A program made the position numbers and the translations under genes. Below are positions 1 through 8,506 of a DNA stretch of 64,000 nucleotides, piece by piece. How positions within the stretch are numbered: position 1 is the first letter of the stretch; every line of letters starts with the position of its first letter. The notes below the pieces were generated by a model. It searched no databases. It saw only the letters and a list, made by a program, of their open reading frames with translations, and was not told where the DNA came from. Source of the stretch: Caulobacter endophyticus (GTDB lineage: Bacteria > Pseudomonadota > Alphaproteobacteria > Caulobacterales > Caulobacteraceae); the NCBI RefSeq assembly GCF_003116815.1, contig NZ_QDKQ01000077.1, forward strand, positions 248,001-312,000. The letters run 5' to 3'.

Positions 1-108
1 CTGGGGACGAAGCGGTGGAGCCGGCCCGATGTCGCCAGGCGCGCCGAGGGCGTCGCCTCGGCTGCGGGCGGCCAGATAACCCAGCACGGTGTTCCCCTGA
101 CCGCTCAT
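1..108 (-). CDS. partial CDS at left edge, phage-tail-module gene, unrecognised
   Basis: Reading the minus strand from ATG at 108 gives an open frame to the window edge (first residues MSGQGNTVLGYLAARS), 36 codons seen. Its ATG overlaps the TGA of the upstream gene (ATGA, 105-108), the arrangement of translationally coupled genes, which is the main support. Too little is visible to name a family. As it follows tail sheath, tube and baseplate-type genes on the same strand, it probably belongs to the same contractile-tail module. Confidence 0.55.
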   Translation of the reverse strand, partial: MSGQGNTVLGYLAARSRGDALGAPGDIGPAPPLRPQ

Positions 109-812
109 CCGCCGATGAGCTCCAGGTAGCGTTGTCGCCGCTGGGGCGACAGGGCGAGAATCTGGTCCTCGCTCCAGCCATAGGCGGAGGCGATGATGTG
201 CACCTCTTCCAGCAGGCCGCGAGCGAAGCCGTCGAACCAGCGCCACAGGAACTCGACGATGTCGAACGGCGAGCGCCAATGGGCGGCGCAGGCCGGACAG
301 TCGAGGGCGAGCGCGACGACGGCCTGCGGGTCGTGGGTCGTGACGGCCTCGCCGATCGCCGCTTCCAGCGCCTCTATTGCGGCGGGCGCCGAGGGCGTCG
401 CGCCCTCCAGCAGGCACAGGCGCATCAGCTGGTCGGCGGACGCGGCTTCGGGCGCGGCGAGGTCGCCGGCGGTCGGCAGGCGGAAGGCGAGAGGGGCGCC
501 TTCGAAGGATAGCTCGAAGCGTTCGGGCGGCTGCTCGGACGCGGTCACGCGGATGGCGGCCAGGGGAACGTCGAATTCGAGCGGCTCGGCGCAGGTAGGG
601 CAATTGACCAGCGCATGGGCGGCCGGGCCGATCAGCCGCTCGTGCAGGGTCAGCAGCGCGGCGTCCCGACGCCCGACGCTGAAGGCGCGGCAGGCGTCTT
701 CCTCCAAGGTTGGCTCGGCCAGGCGCAGCAGGATCAGGCCGCGTTCACCCGACCGGGCGGCGCGGCCGTCCTCCCATGCCTCCAGCATCGCTTGCGCCTG
801 TGTCCGCGCCAT
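105..812 (-). CDS. zinc-ribbon baseplate-type protein of contractile tail module (T4 gp26-like)
   Basis: 235 aa. The N-terminal part is helical. Two CxxC pairs (CPTC near residue 70, CPAC near residue 172) could form a zinc ribbon, a feature I associate with the T4-like baseplate hub assembly family found in phages and contractile injection systems. It lies 27 bp downstream of the tail tube gene on the same strand and overlaps the next gene by ATGA, so it is part of one operon with sheath and tube. The start at 812 has GGAG upstream. Family assignment rests on context plus the paired CxxC motifs and should be treated as probable, not certain. Confidence 0.6.
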   Translation of the reverse strand: MARTQAQAMLEAWEDGRAARSGERGLILLRLAEPTLEEDACRAFSVGRRDAALLTLHERLIGPAAHALVNCPTCAEPLEFDVPLAAIRVTASEQPPERFELSFEGAPLAFRLPTAGDLAAPEAASADQLMRLCLLEGATPSAPAAIEALEAAIGEAVTTHDPQAVVALALDCPACAAHWRSPFDIVEFLWRWFDGFARGLLEEVHIIASAYGWSEDQILALSPQRRQRYLELIGG

Positions 813-839
813 TCATCCCACTCCGAACGCGCGCTGGGC

Positions 840-1364
840 CTATTGCGGCTCGACGAAGCTCGGCTCTTTGGGCTCGACCACGTCGGTGTCGCGTTCCCAC
901 CCTTCATTCTCGAGCTTGAGAGACTGGATAAGGACGGCGTTGGCGTTGGCGTCCAGGTCGGCCTGGGCTTGGAATTCGGAAACCCAGCAGCGATAGACCT
1001 TGTAGGCGATCACCAGCTGGCCGGCCTCGTTGTAGAGTTCGATGATGATGTCCTTGCGGAAGTCCGACAGGGACACTTCCTTGCCGAGGCCGGAACCGTA
1101 GTTCCAGACCTTGTTGGCCCACTGCTCGAACTCCTTGTCGTGGGTGACCCCGCGCTCCAGAGTGATGGCCTCGTACTCGGTGCGGCCCGGCGATTTGCGC
1201 GAGCTGGAAAGGTCGCCGCCCTCGCGGTGCTTGACGACCTCGGTGGTGCGCTTGAGCGCGCCCACCTTGCTGACGCCGGCGACGTACTTGTTGCCCCACT
1301 TCACGCGGAACTTGAAGTTCGCGTATGGGTCGAAGCGCTGAGCGTTAACGGTGAAGGTAGCCAT
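840..1364 (-). CDS. phage tail tube protein (T4 gp19-like)
   Basis: 174 aa. The frame is open to 1616, but the real start is the ATG at 1364 (MATFTVNAQRFDPYANFKF), preceded by AGGGGAAG; the extra N-terminal part is arginine-rich read-through that overlaps the sheath gene. The protein has the tail-tube pattern: 'DPYANFKFRVKWGNKYVAGVSKV', then 'HREGG' and 'ITLERGVTHDKEFEQWANKV', ending with 'SLKLENEGWERD'. These are hallmarks of the gp19-like tube subunits that stack into the inner tube of contractile tails and injection systems. It starts 17 bp after the sheath stop, so it is co-transcribed. Whether the particle is a prophage tail, a tailocin or an extracellular injection system cannot be told from this edge. 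Confidence 0.9.
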   Translation of the reverse strand: MATFTVNAQRFDPYANFKFRVKWGNKYVAGVSKVGALKRTTEVVKHREGGDLSSSRKSPGRTEYEAITLERGVTHDKEFEQWANKVWNYGSGLGKEVSLSDFRKDIIIELYNEAGQLVIAYKVYRCWVSEFQAQADLDANANAVLIQSLKLENEGWERDTDVVEPKEPSFVEPQ

Positions 1365-1381
1365 CGTTCTTCCCCTTGCCT

Positions 1382-3043
1382 CTAGACCGCGATCTGCCCG
1401 GCCATCTGCTGGATGCCGATGACGACGAATTCGGCGGGTTTGAGAGGAGCGAAGCCGACCAGCACGTTGACGACGCCCAGGTTGATGTCGGCCTGGGTCG
1501 TGGTCTCGCTGTCGCACTTGACGAAATAGGCTTCGCGCGGCGAGGCGCCCTGGAAGGCGCCCTTGCGGAACAGCCCCTGCATGAAGGCGCCGACATTGAG
1601 CCGGATCTGGGCCCATAGCGGTTCGTCGTTGGGCTCAAACACCGCCCACTGCAGGCCGCGCACCAGGCTTTCCTCCAGGAAGAGGGTGGTGCGGCGCACG
1701 GGGATGTACTTGTTCTCGTCCGCCAGCTGGTCGGCGCCGCGCAGGGTTCGCGAGCCCCAGACAACCTTGCCGGCGGCCGGGAAGGCGCGCAGGCAATTGA
1801 CGCCCAACTGGTTGAGCTCGCCGTTCTCGGCGTCGGTCAGGCTGACCGTCAGGTCGGGCACGCCGTTGAGCGTCGCCTGGATGCCGGCCGGAGCCTTCCA
1901 GACCCCGCGGTCGGCGTCGGTGCGGGCGATCACCCCGGCCACCGCGCCGCAGGAGGAGAAGGCCTCCAGCTGGTTGTCGCGCAAGGGATTGGCCTGGCGC
2001 AGCCGGGGGAAGAAGATCGCGGCGTTGGCGCTGCGCGCGCCCACCTGGTCGGGGCTGGCGGTGAAGCCGGCCTTGGCGCTGGCCTTGTCGACCCAGCCCG
2101 AAGGCGCGTCGACCAGCAGGAAGGCGCGCCTGGCCTCGCAATAGGCCGCCGCCGCCGAGACGAGAGAGACGTCGACGTCGTCGCTGGCGGTGTAGGGCGG
2201 AATACAGAGCAGGTTGAAGCTGTCGGCGTTCTCCAGCGCGTAGAGGCCAAGCTTCGCGGCCTGGCCGCCATTAGGCGTGAAGTTGGCCTGGGTCAGCGCC
2301 AGGCCGTTGTTGCCCGTCGCCGCCGTCTGGGCGTCAGCCAGCGCCTTCTGGGCGGCGGTGATGTCGGCGGCGACCTGCGGGTTGGCGGCCTGGGCCGCGG
2401 CCAGGGTCGCGGCGGCCGTGGAGATGTCGTCGTCCTTGGCGGCGAACTTCGGCGGCGTCGCGGGCCAGTCGCCGTCCCAGACCAGCAGGCGCGACTGGGC
2501 GGCCAGAACCTTGTCCAGCCGGCGAGGGCTGTCCTTGACGGTCAGGTTGATGTGGCGCTCGCGGCTCAGCGTCTCGCCGCGGGCGTCGACTTCGCGCACC
2601 GTCAGATTGAAGAGGTCCGCTGGCGTCAGTCCATAGGCCGCCGCCACGCTGGCCGAGACGTCGGTGTCCACGGTCGCGCGTAGGGCCGAACCCCAGGCGC
2701 CCTTGGTCGCCGCTGCGAAGGTGAGGGCGCCGACCTTGATCTTGGCCTGAGCCGGCTTGGCGTTGTTGGCGGCGTCGGGGTTGTAGACGCGGACGATGAT
2801 CGCCTGACCGCCGCCGTTGGCGAAGAAGTCGCGCACCGCGAAGCCCAGCCGGCTGGAGGCCCAGAGACCGCCGAAGGTCCGCTCGAAGTCCCCGTAGCTG
2901 TTGACCGTCACCGGCGTGTCGGTGGGTCCGCGCGGGGCGCGCCCGACGAAGGCCGTGATCGAGGTCGCCACACCCGTAATGGTGTGAACGCCGCTAGGTA
3001 TTTCCTGAACATATACGCCGGGATAGCTCAAGGCGACAGGCAT
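1382..3043 (-). CDS. contractile tail sheath protein
   Basis: 553 aa. The N-terminus 'YPGVYVQEIPSGVHTITGV' followed by 'TSITAFVGRAPRGPTDTPVTV' and 'FGGL' is the standard opening of tail sheath subunits. The C-terminus ('AYFVKCDSETTTQADINLGVVNVLVGFAPLKPAEFVVI') is the equally conserved sheath C-terminal domain. The middle has an Ala-rich insertion (about residues 205-250), as variable as expected for the outward-facing domain. Sheath subunits polymerise around the tube and contract to drive it into a target. GGAGAGAG lies just upstream of the ATG at 3043. It is the first gene of the visible minus-strand operon sheath-tube-baseplate. Confidence 0.95.
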   Translation of the reverse strand: MPVALSYPGVYVQEIPSGVHTITGVATSITAFVGRAPRGPTDTPVTVNSYGDFERTFGGLWASSRLGFAVRDFFANGGGQAIIVRVYNPDAANNAKPAQAKIKVGALTFAAATKGAWGSALRATVDTDVSASVAAAYGLTPADLFNLTVREVDARGETLSRERHINLTVKDSPRRLDKVLAAQSRLLVWDGDWPATPPKFAAKDDDISTAAATLAAAQAANPQVAADITAAQKALADAQTAATGNNGLALTQANFTPNGGQAAKLGLYALENADSFNLLCIPPYTASDDVDVSLVSAAAAYCEARRAFLLVDAPSGWVDKASAKAGFTASPDQVGARSANAAIFFPRLRQANPLRDNQLEAFSSCGAVAGVIARTDADRGVWKAPAGIQATLNGVPDLTVSLTDAENGELNQLGVNCLRAFPAAGKVVWGSRTLRGADQLADENKYIPVRRTTLFLEESLVRGLQWAVFEPNDEPLWAQIRLNVGAFMQGLFRKGAFQGASPREAYFVKCDSETTTQADINLGVVNVLVGFAPLKPAEFVVIGIQQMAGQIAV

Positions 3044-3417
3044 TATCTCTCTCCATCCCTCTCGATCTTGAACGTGGCGCGAGTTGTCACGCGCGTCGGC
3101 CAGGACACGTGGAAAAAGTTACCGATTGAAACGATCTCGGAGGCGCGATCGCGCCGCTAACGCCAGATTTTTACTGAGTATCTTTCACGCAAATACATAG
3201 GATTTGCGCCATTTGCATACGTTTCGCTTCTGGGTTGTAACAGTCTCGGGGTTGAGGCGCAAGAGAGCTTGGTCGTTCGTCGCGCACGTCGCCAGCTGGC
3301 GCGGGCCGTGGCGGCGGACGAGCGCAAAGACGCCGGGGTCGTGACGCTTGATATCGATATCATTGTGTGTAGCCTGCGCCCAGATCGATAAGGCGATCCA
3401 CAAGGGGAGGCGACGCC
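3044..3417. other. 374-bp divergent gap between tail sheath and GH97 genes
   Basis: Contains the promoters of the two divergent genes. The half near the sheath gene shows only its ribosome-binding site. The segment 3165-3250 is AT-richer than its surroundings, as expected of a promoter region. The half near the GH97 gene carries the LacI-type palindrome at 3349-3362 and the ribosome-binding site GGGGAGG just before 3418. No other gene is convincing here. Confidence 0.6.
3349..3362. promoter_or_regulatory. LacI-type operator TGATATCGATATCA (site 1, GH97)
   Basis: Perfect 14-bp palindrome TGATATCGATATCA, 55 bp upstream of the GH97 start. It is one of nine copies in this locus, next to two LacI-family genes. 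Length, CG centre and symmetry are typical of LacI-family operators. Confidence 0.8.
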
Positions 3418-5367
3418 ATGAAGCCCACACGTCGAGACATGGTCGCGTTGGCGGTGATGTCCGGAGCCGCCACCGGGGGCGCGGCGAACGCGGCGATCGA
3501 CCGGGGAGCTCGCGTCCATATGCTCGTCTCGCCCGACGGCCGTCTGAAGGCGACGCTGGACGCCTCGGGCGCGACGCCGAAATGGAGCGTGGTCTATGAT
3601 GACAAGCCGCTGCTGCTGCCGTCGGAGCTGGGATTGTGGCTGGCCGAGGGGCGGTTGCTGGGCGAGGGCGCCAAGGCCGCCGGTGCGGCGCCGGAGACCT
3701 TCGAGGGTCACTGGACGCCCGTGTTCGGCCAGGCGTCGCGCTATGACCAGTCGGGCCGGCAGATCACCCTGCACATGGTCGACGCCAAGGCCGGCGTGCG
3801 CTTCGACATCGTGCTGCGGATTCTGAACGGCGCAGTCGCCGTGCGCTACGTCCTGACCGGCCTGCCCAAGGGCGACAAGCTTTCCCTGATGGGCGAGCGC
3901 ACTCGGTTTCGCTTCCCCGATACGGCGCGGCTCTACGCCAGCCGCGACGAGGGCGACATCCACGTCTCGACCCAGGCCGCCCTGGCGCCGCTGGAGCACC
4001 CGGACCTGACGGGCTCGTCGGACAAGGGGCCCTATGCCGACCTGCCGATCACGGTGGACGCCGGCAACGGCGTCTTCGGCTTCATGGCCGAGTCCGACCG
4101 GCTGCATTACCCGCGCTGCATGGCGCGCGCGCACGAGCAGGGCGGCCTGGTCACCTACCTGATGCGCTACCCGGGCCGGGCCACCGGCTGGGGCGGCGAG
4201 GATGATACGCCGCAGGAGCCGACGTTCGAGATCGCGGTCGGCCAGAAGACGCCTTGGCGCGTGCTGTTGGCGGCCGACAGCGCCAAGGGCCTTATCGAAT
4301 TGCACCACGTGGTCCCGACGCTGGCGACGCCGAACCAGCTTGGCGACGTCTCATGGGTGAAGCCTGGCCACGCCTTCCGGATCATGAAGCCCTACTCGAC
4401 GGACGCCTCGCTGAGGGCGGTCGATTTCGCCCAGGCGCGCAAGATCGGCTACGTGCTGTTCGACGCCCACTGGTACGGCGACGGGACCGACGCCTCCGAC
4501 CCCACCGCGCCGATCGCCGCCTTGGACCTGCAAAGGGTGATCGACTACGCCAGGGCGCGGAACATCGGCGTTCTGGTCTATATCGACCGGGTGGCGGTGA
4601 CCAAGGCGCTGTCCGAGATGTGCCGGCTCTATCAGCGCTGGGGCTTGGCGGGCGTGAAGCTGGGCTTCATGTGGGAGGGGCGCCAGTCGGACGTCGATTT
4701 CATCACCAAGGTCGTGCGGGCCTTCGGCGAGCACGGCATGGTCGTGAACCTGCACGACAATCTGCGGCCGGCCGGGCTGGAGCGAACCCTGCCCAACTAC
4801 CTGACGCTGGAGGGTGTGAAGGGCAATGAGCAGTTCCCCGCCGCGCGCCACCACGTGAACCTGGCCTTCACCCGTCCGATCGCCGGGCCGATTGACTACA
4901 CCATCTGCTACGCGCAAGAGCGCAACCAGACCACCAACGCCCACCAGCTAGCCCTGGCCGTCACCTGCTACAGCCCGCTGACGCTGCTCTACTGGTACGA
5001 CAAGCCCGAGAAGTACGAAGGCAAGCCCTGGCCGGAACTGGAGTGGTTCGACGCCTGCGCCACAACCTGGGACGAGACCCGGGCGATCGCCGGCGAGCTT
5101 GGCGAGTACGTCGTCATCGCCCGGCGCAAGGGTGAGACCTGGTATCTTGGCGCGCTGACCAACGAGATGGAGCGGCGGCTGGACCTGGATCTTGGTTTCC
5201 TGGGGCAGGGGCGCTGGACGGCCGTGCGCTACAAGGACGGCGACCTGGCCCGCCCGGCCAACCGCACCCGCGTGGTGATCGAGCGCCAGACGGTCGACGC
5301 CAAGTCCCGTCTGCGCCTGCAACTCAACGCCGCTGGCGGTCAGGCCATCCGTTTCGAGCCGGCTTGA
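3418..5367 (+). CDS. GH97 family glycosidase (alpha-glucosidase/alpha-galactosidase-like), Tat-exported
   Basis: 649 aa, the usual GH97 length. The N-terminus carries a twin-arginine signal (TRRDMVAL, residues 4-11), so export is probably folded via Tat. Three GH97 parts follow: N-terminal beta-sandwich (about 35-290), catalytic barrel (about 300-560, with 'GYVLFDAHWYG' and 'GVLVYIDR'), and a C-terminal all-beta domain. Glu465 and Glu471 ('LEGVKGNE') have the spacing of the calcium-binding and acid Glu of SusB. The position of the Asp nucleophile of retaining members is Gly416 ('GVKLGFM'), which points to an inverting enzyme. The base position holds Asp447 ('LHDNLRP') where I recall Glu. GGGGAGG precedes the ATG, and operator site 1 lies upstream. 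It should release alpha-linked hexose from the side chains of the target glycan. Confidence 0.88.
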   Translation: MKPTRRDMVALAVMSGAATGGAANAAIDRGARVHMLVSPDGRLKATLDASGATPKWSVVYDDKPLLLPSELGLWLAEGRLLGEGAKAAGAAPETFEGHWTPVFGQASRYDQSGRQITLHMVDAKAGVRFDIVLRILNGAVAVRYVLTGLPKGDKLSLMGERTRFRFPDTARLYASRDEGDIHVSTQAALAPLEHPDLTGSSDKGPYADLPITVDAGNGVFGFMAESDRLHYPRCMARAHEQGGLVTYLMRYPGRATGWGGEDDTPQEPTFEIAVGQKTPWRVLLAADSAKGLIELHHVVPTLATPNQLGDVSWVKPGHAFRIMKPYSTDASLRAVDFAQARKIGYVLFDAHWYGDGTDASDPTAPIAALDLQRVIDYARARNIGVLVYIDRVAVTKALSEMCRLYQRWGLAGVKLGFMWEGRQSDVDFITKVVRAFGEHGMVVNLHDNLRPAGLERTLPNYLTLEGVKGNEQFPAARHHVNLAFTRPIAGPIDYTICYAQERNQTTNAHQLALAVTCYSPLTLLYWYDKPEKYEGKPWPELEWFDACATTWDETRAIAGELGEYVVIARRKGETWYLGALTNEMERRLDLDLGFLGQGRWTAVRYKDGDLARPANRTRVVIERQTVDAKSRLRLQLNAAGGQAIRFEPA

Positions 5368-5371
5368 AGTG

Positions 5372-5399
5372 AAAAAAAGGGCGCCTGCAGAGGGCGCCC
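5372..5399 (-). terminator. rho-independent terminator for the minus-strand GH43 gene
   Basis: Perfect 7-bp stem GGGCGCC/GGCGCCC (5379-5385 with 5393-5399), loop TGCAGAG. A run of seven A at 5372-5378 reads as seven U on the minus strand. It therefore terminates transcripts coming from the GH43 gene that ends at 5531. Confidence 0.8.
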
Positions 5400-5462
5400 G
5401 CCTTGGAAGTGTTGGAGGAAGTAGATCCAAGAGAGCGGCGTCGCAGGATGCCGCTGAAGCCT

Positions 5463-5476
5463 TGATATCGATATCA
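5463..5476. promoter_or_regulatory. LacI-type operator TGATATCGATATCA (site 2) in a convergent 3' gap
   Basis: Perfect copy; here the symmetry extends to 16 bp, TTGATATCGATATCAA (5462-5477), making it the most symmetric site of the set. Unusually, it lies between the 3' ends of two convergent genes (stops at 5367 and 5531), with no gene start near it. Confidence 0.75.
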
Positions 5477-5530
5477 AAATTTGGATCGAAGTCAAGCGAT
5501 CTATGTTCGTCGACTTCGCCTGCGCAGCTT

Positions 5531-7270
5531 CTAGGGCGTCACCCGGAAATCATCGAAGTCGGTCCAGCCGATCCGGGTCGAGGTGTTGGCGGGCGTGCCC
5601 GCGGGCGCTTGGGAGAAGATGCCGATCTGGCTTCCGACCCAGCGTCCAGGACGGCTCACGAAGGGGGCGCCGACAGGGGTGAAGGTCTTGCCGTCGGCGC
5701 TGTAGCTCAGCGTCACCTTGGCGTGCAGCGAGCGCAGCATCGAGGGCCAGTAGGGCGAGAAATCCGGCGGCGAATTCGTCACGACGACCGGCTCGGCCGT
5801 CATCCGCAGCCAGACGGCGCCTGGGGCCCTGGCCTCAACCACCTCGACGCGCTCGGGCTGAAACTTGTCGGCGCCCGGGCGGTCGACGCGGATCAGCGCC
5901 GGCCCGCTCGCCGTGTTCTGCAGTCCGATCCAGGCATAGTCGGAGCCGAACATCAGCAGGCCCGCGCGCTCCCCGACCGCCTTGGGCGCGAACTCCAGCC
6001 GGGTGGTCACGGTGAAGCGCTCGGCTGGCAGCTTCTGGGTCAGCAGGGCGCCGGTCTCCCAGAGATTCTCGGGCGAGGAAATCGACTTGAGGCGCAACTT
6101 GCCCGGCGCGGCCTGCAGGTCGGCCCAATCGGCGGCGGGATTGGCGTTCCACTGCCAAGCCGGCGACAGCGCGCCGTCAAAGTCGTCGCTATCCTGCGGG
6201 GCAAGGCGCGGGGAGGGGACCTTCGAGGCCGGCTTGCGATGGGTCAGGGCCGGCTGGCCGATGCCGTCGCCGTCCTTGTCCTCGCCGATAACCGGCCAGC
6301 CGTCCTTCCAGGCCATGGGCTGCAGCCAGACGCGGCGGCCGTAGGAGTCGGCGTCCTGGAAGTGCAGAAACCAGTCCTCGCCGGTCGGCGTGGTCACCCA
6401 GGCGCCCTGGTGGGGGCCGTTGACCTCGGTGGCGCCCTGGTCGAGCACGTTGCGGCCCTCGTATGGACCTTCAAGCTTGCGCGAGCGGAATACGCCCTGC
6501 CAGCCGCCCTTCACGCTGCCGCTGGGCACGAACAGGTAGTACCAGCCGTCGCGCTTGTAGAGCTTGGGGCCTTCGGTGGTCATCCACGGGAAAGGCCCGT
6601 GCGAGGTCATGACCTTGGGCTGCTTGTCGCCCTCGACCAGGGTGATCGCCTCGCCCTCCGCCTTGTCGCCGGCCTTGTTCAGGCGGCGGATGGTGACGAC
6701 GTTGGCGAAGCCGGCCCGACTGCGGGCGAAGGCGGTGACCAGCCAGCCCTGGCCGTCGTCGTCCCAGAACGGCGCGGGGTCAATGACGCCGCGCCGGTTG
6801 TCGACCAGCACGGGCTTGGACCACGGCCCGGCCGGATCCTTGGCCCGGACCACGAACACGCCGAAGTCGGGATCGGGATAGTAGATCAGGAACTCGCCGT
6901 CGTGATGGCGGATCGCCGGGGCCCAGACGCCGCCGCCTCTGCGGGGCGTGGCGTGGTGCGCCTCGGGCGTATTGGCCGTCAGGGCGTGGCCGATGATCGT
7001 CCAGTTGACGAGATCCGTCGACTTCAGGATCGGCAGGCCCGGGACGTTGGTGAACGAGGACGAGACCAGGTAGTAGGCGTCGTCCACGCGGATGGCGTCG
7101 GGATCGGAATAGTCGCCTGCCAGGACGGGGTTCCTGTAGGTTCCGTCGACCAGGTCGGGCAGCCAGGCGCGTTCGGCCTTCGGCATCTCGGCGGTAGAGG
7201 CGGAGGCCGCCAGCAGGGTCGCCGCGGCGATCAATCCCAGTCCGAGCGAGGTGCGACCCGAGCCTGTCAT
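5531..7270 (-). CDS. GH43 family glycosidase (beta-xylosidase/alpha-L-arabinofuranosidase type), secreted
   Basis: 579 aa from the ATG at 7270, chosen over the ATG at 7282 because the AGGGG ribosome site lies about 11 nt before the former and directly abuts the latter. Residues 1-27 form a signal peptide. The five-bladed propeller domain shows the three GH43 acids: Asp56 in 'GDYSDPDAIR' (base), Asp164 in 'VIDPAPFWDDDG' (pKa modulator) and Glu233 in 'TTEGPKLYKRDGWYYL' (acid). A C-terminal beta-sandwich of about 200 residues follows, as in GH43 beta-xylosidases. Such enzymes remove xylose or arabinose side groups. Operator site 3 lies 22 bp upstream, and it is convergent with the GH97 gene. The exact sugar cannot be read from the sequence. 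Confidence 0.9.
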   Translation of the reverse strand: MTGSGRTSLGLGLIAAATLLAASASTAEMPKAERAWLPDLVDGTYRNPVLAGDYSDPDAIRVDDAYYLVSSSFTNVPGLPILKSTDLVNWTIIGHALTANTPEAHHATPRRGGGVWAPAIRHHDGEFLIYYPDPDFGVFVVRAKDPAGPWSKPVLVDNRRGVIDPAPFWDDDGQGWLVTAFARSRAGFANVVTIRRLNKAGDKAEGEAITLVEGDKQPKVMTSHGPFPWMTTEGPKLYKRDGWYYLFVPSGSVKGGWQGVFRSRKLEGPYEGRNVLDQGATEVNGPHQGAWVTTPTGEDWFLHFQDADSYGRRVWLQPMAWKDGWPVIGEDKDGDGIGQPALTHRKPASKVPSPRLAPQDSDDFDGALSPAWQWNANPAADWADLQAAPGKLRLKSISSPENLWETGALLTQKLPAERFTVTTRLEFAPKAVGERAGLLMFGSDYAWIGLQNTASGPALIRVDRPGADKFQPERVEVVEARAPGAVWLRMTAEPVVVTNSPPDFSPYWPSMLRSLHAKVTLSYSADGKTFTPVGAPFVSRPGRWVGSQIGIFSQAPAGTPANTSTRIGWTDFDDFRVTP

Positions 7271-7291
7271 TCCGTGTCCCATCCCCTGTTA

Positions 7292-7305
7292 TGATATCGT
7301 TATCA
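7292..7305. promoter_or_regulatory. LacI-type operator variant TGATATCGTTATCA (site 3, GH43)
   Basis: One mismatch from the consensus palindrome, at the inner right half. It lies 22 bp upstream of the GH43 start codon, so a bound repressor would cover the promoter or transcription start. Confidence 0.75.
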
Positions 7306-7336
7306 GTAACATGGGGCAGGGCTTTGGCAAGGGCGC

Positions 7337-8359
7337 TCAGGCCGGTGGAGGGGCGCTCGAGGCGCGCTGGATCAGCTGCAGCTGCGCCTGCACGTGGCCG
7401 CCGGGTTCGGCGCTGGGGCGGGCCAGATCCATGGCCAGCAGCACGGCCGAGGCCGCCATGTCGGCGATGGGCTGGCGGATGGTGGTCAGCTCGGGCCAGA
7501 CCGTCGTCGCCACCGAGGTGTCGTCGAAGCCGGCGATGCTGAGGTCGGCCGGGATCGACAGGCCAAGGCCGTGGGCGACCGCGCTGATGGCGGCCGCCAT
7601 GTCGTCGTTGGCCGCGAAGATAGCCGAGGGACGGCGTCGCAGACCCAGAAGGTGGCGGGCAGCGTCGAGGCCGCCGCGATAGCTGAAGCCGCCGTCGGCG
7701 ACGTAGGCCTCATTCACTGTCAGGCCAGCGGCCGCCATGGTCTCGCGAAAGCCCTTCTCGCGCAGCTGGGCGGTGGAGTGGGCCGGATCGCCGCGCACGA
7801 AGGCTATGTCGACATGGCCCAGGTCCAGCAGGTGCTGGGTCATCATCCGGGCGCCTTCGAAGTCGTCGATGAACACGGCCGGAGCGCCTTCACGGGGCCT
7901 GGCCGTCGCGAAGCTGACCGCGCCGACGCCCGCCTTCTCCAGCGCCTCCAGGATCGCCGCGTCGTCGCACAGAGGCGGCGGCAGGATCACCGCGCCCACC
8001 CCGGCGTCGACCAGCTTCTGCACCGCCTGGGCGGGCGTCGGGTGGGCCTGGCTGGGCTCGATCAGCAGCTGGCAGCCGCTAAGGCTGGCCTGCCGGAACG
8101 CGCCCATCAGGTAGTTCGACAGGTTCGACGAGCTGGCGTTGGAATACAGCATGCCGATCTGCGAGACGCCGGTGCGCGTGGCCCGGGCCAGGGAGTTGGG
8201 CCGATAGCCCAGCGCCTTGATGGCCTCCTCGACCTTCTCGCGCACGGCGGGCCGCACATGAGGATAACCGTTGACCACGCGGGAGGCAGTCATCGAGGAC
8301 ACGCCGGCGTGCTGCGCCACGTCGTGGATGGTCGGCGCCTGTCGCCTCTGCGTGCTCAA
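7337..8359 (-). CDS. LacI-family transcriptional regulator (paralogue 1)
   Basis: 340 aa, normal LacI/GalR length. Residues about 10-31 are the LacI helix-turn-helix 'TIHDVAQHAGVSSMTASRVVNG', followed by the hinge region ('LGYRPNSLARATRTG') and the periplasmic-binding-like effector domain ('SQIGMLYSN', 'GVGAVILPPPLCDD', 'HVDIAFVRGDP', 'PSAIFAANDDMAAA', 'IAGFDDTSVATTVWPELTTIRQP'). The start is a TTG at 8359 with GAGGTGAGGA before it. It is divergent from a second LacI gene with which it shares most motifs, including an almost identical recognition helix. It is the natural candidate to bind the TGATATCGATATCA sites of this locus, with a sugar or oligosaccharide from the glycan as inducer. Confidence 0.95.
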   Translation of the reverse strand: MSTQRRQAPTIHDVAQHAGVSSMTASRVVNGYPHVRPAVREKVEEAIKALGYRPNSLARATRTGVSQIGMLYSNASSSNLSNYLMGAFRQASLSGCQLLIEPSQAHPTPAQAVQKLVDAGVGAVILPPPLCDDAAILEALEKAGVGAVSFATARPREGAPAVFIDDFEGARMMTQHLLDLGHVDIAFVRGDPAHSTAQLREKGFRETMAAAGLTVNEAYVADGGFSYRGGLDAARHLLGLRRRPSAIFAANDDMAAAISAVAHGLGLSIPADLSIAGFDDTSVATTVWPELTTIRQPIADMAASAVLLAMDLARPSAEPGGHVQAQLQLIQRASSAPPPA

Positions 8360-8492
8360 GGAGTCCTCACCTCAATACGACTCTCTGCGGGTCGCTGCGC
8401 AGTCTAGCGAGGACTGGACGGGTAAGTCCAAGGTTGCGGGCCCAACATCCGTTTTTGCTCTGGTGCGGCCGGCGCGCGACGCTAGGATGCAT

Positions 8493-8506
8493 TGGTATCG
8501 TGAACA
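8493..8506. promoter_or_regulatory. weak LacI-type operator candidate TGGTATCGTGAACA at start of second lacI gene
   Basis: The left half equals that of site 6 (TGGTATCG); the right half deviates at two positions. It overlaps the proposed GTG start at 8500, so it could be an autoregulatory site or chance. Confidence 0.3.

Noticed and set aside
5369-7294. Plus-strand open frame of 641 codons opposite the GH43 gene
   Set aside because: GH43 catalytic residues are complete on the other strand; this frame has no start signal or motif.
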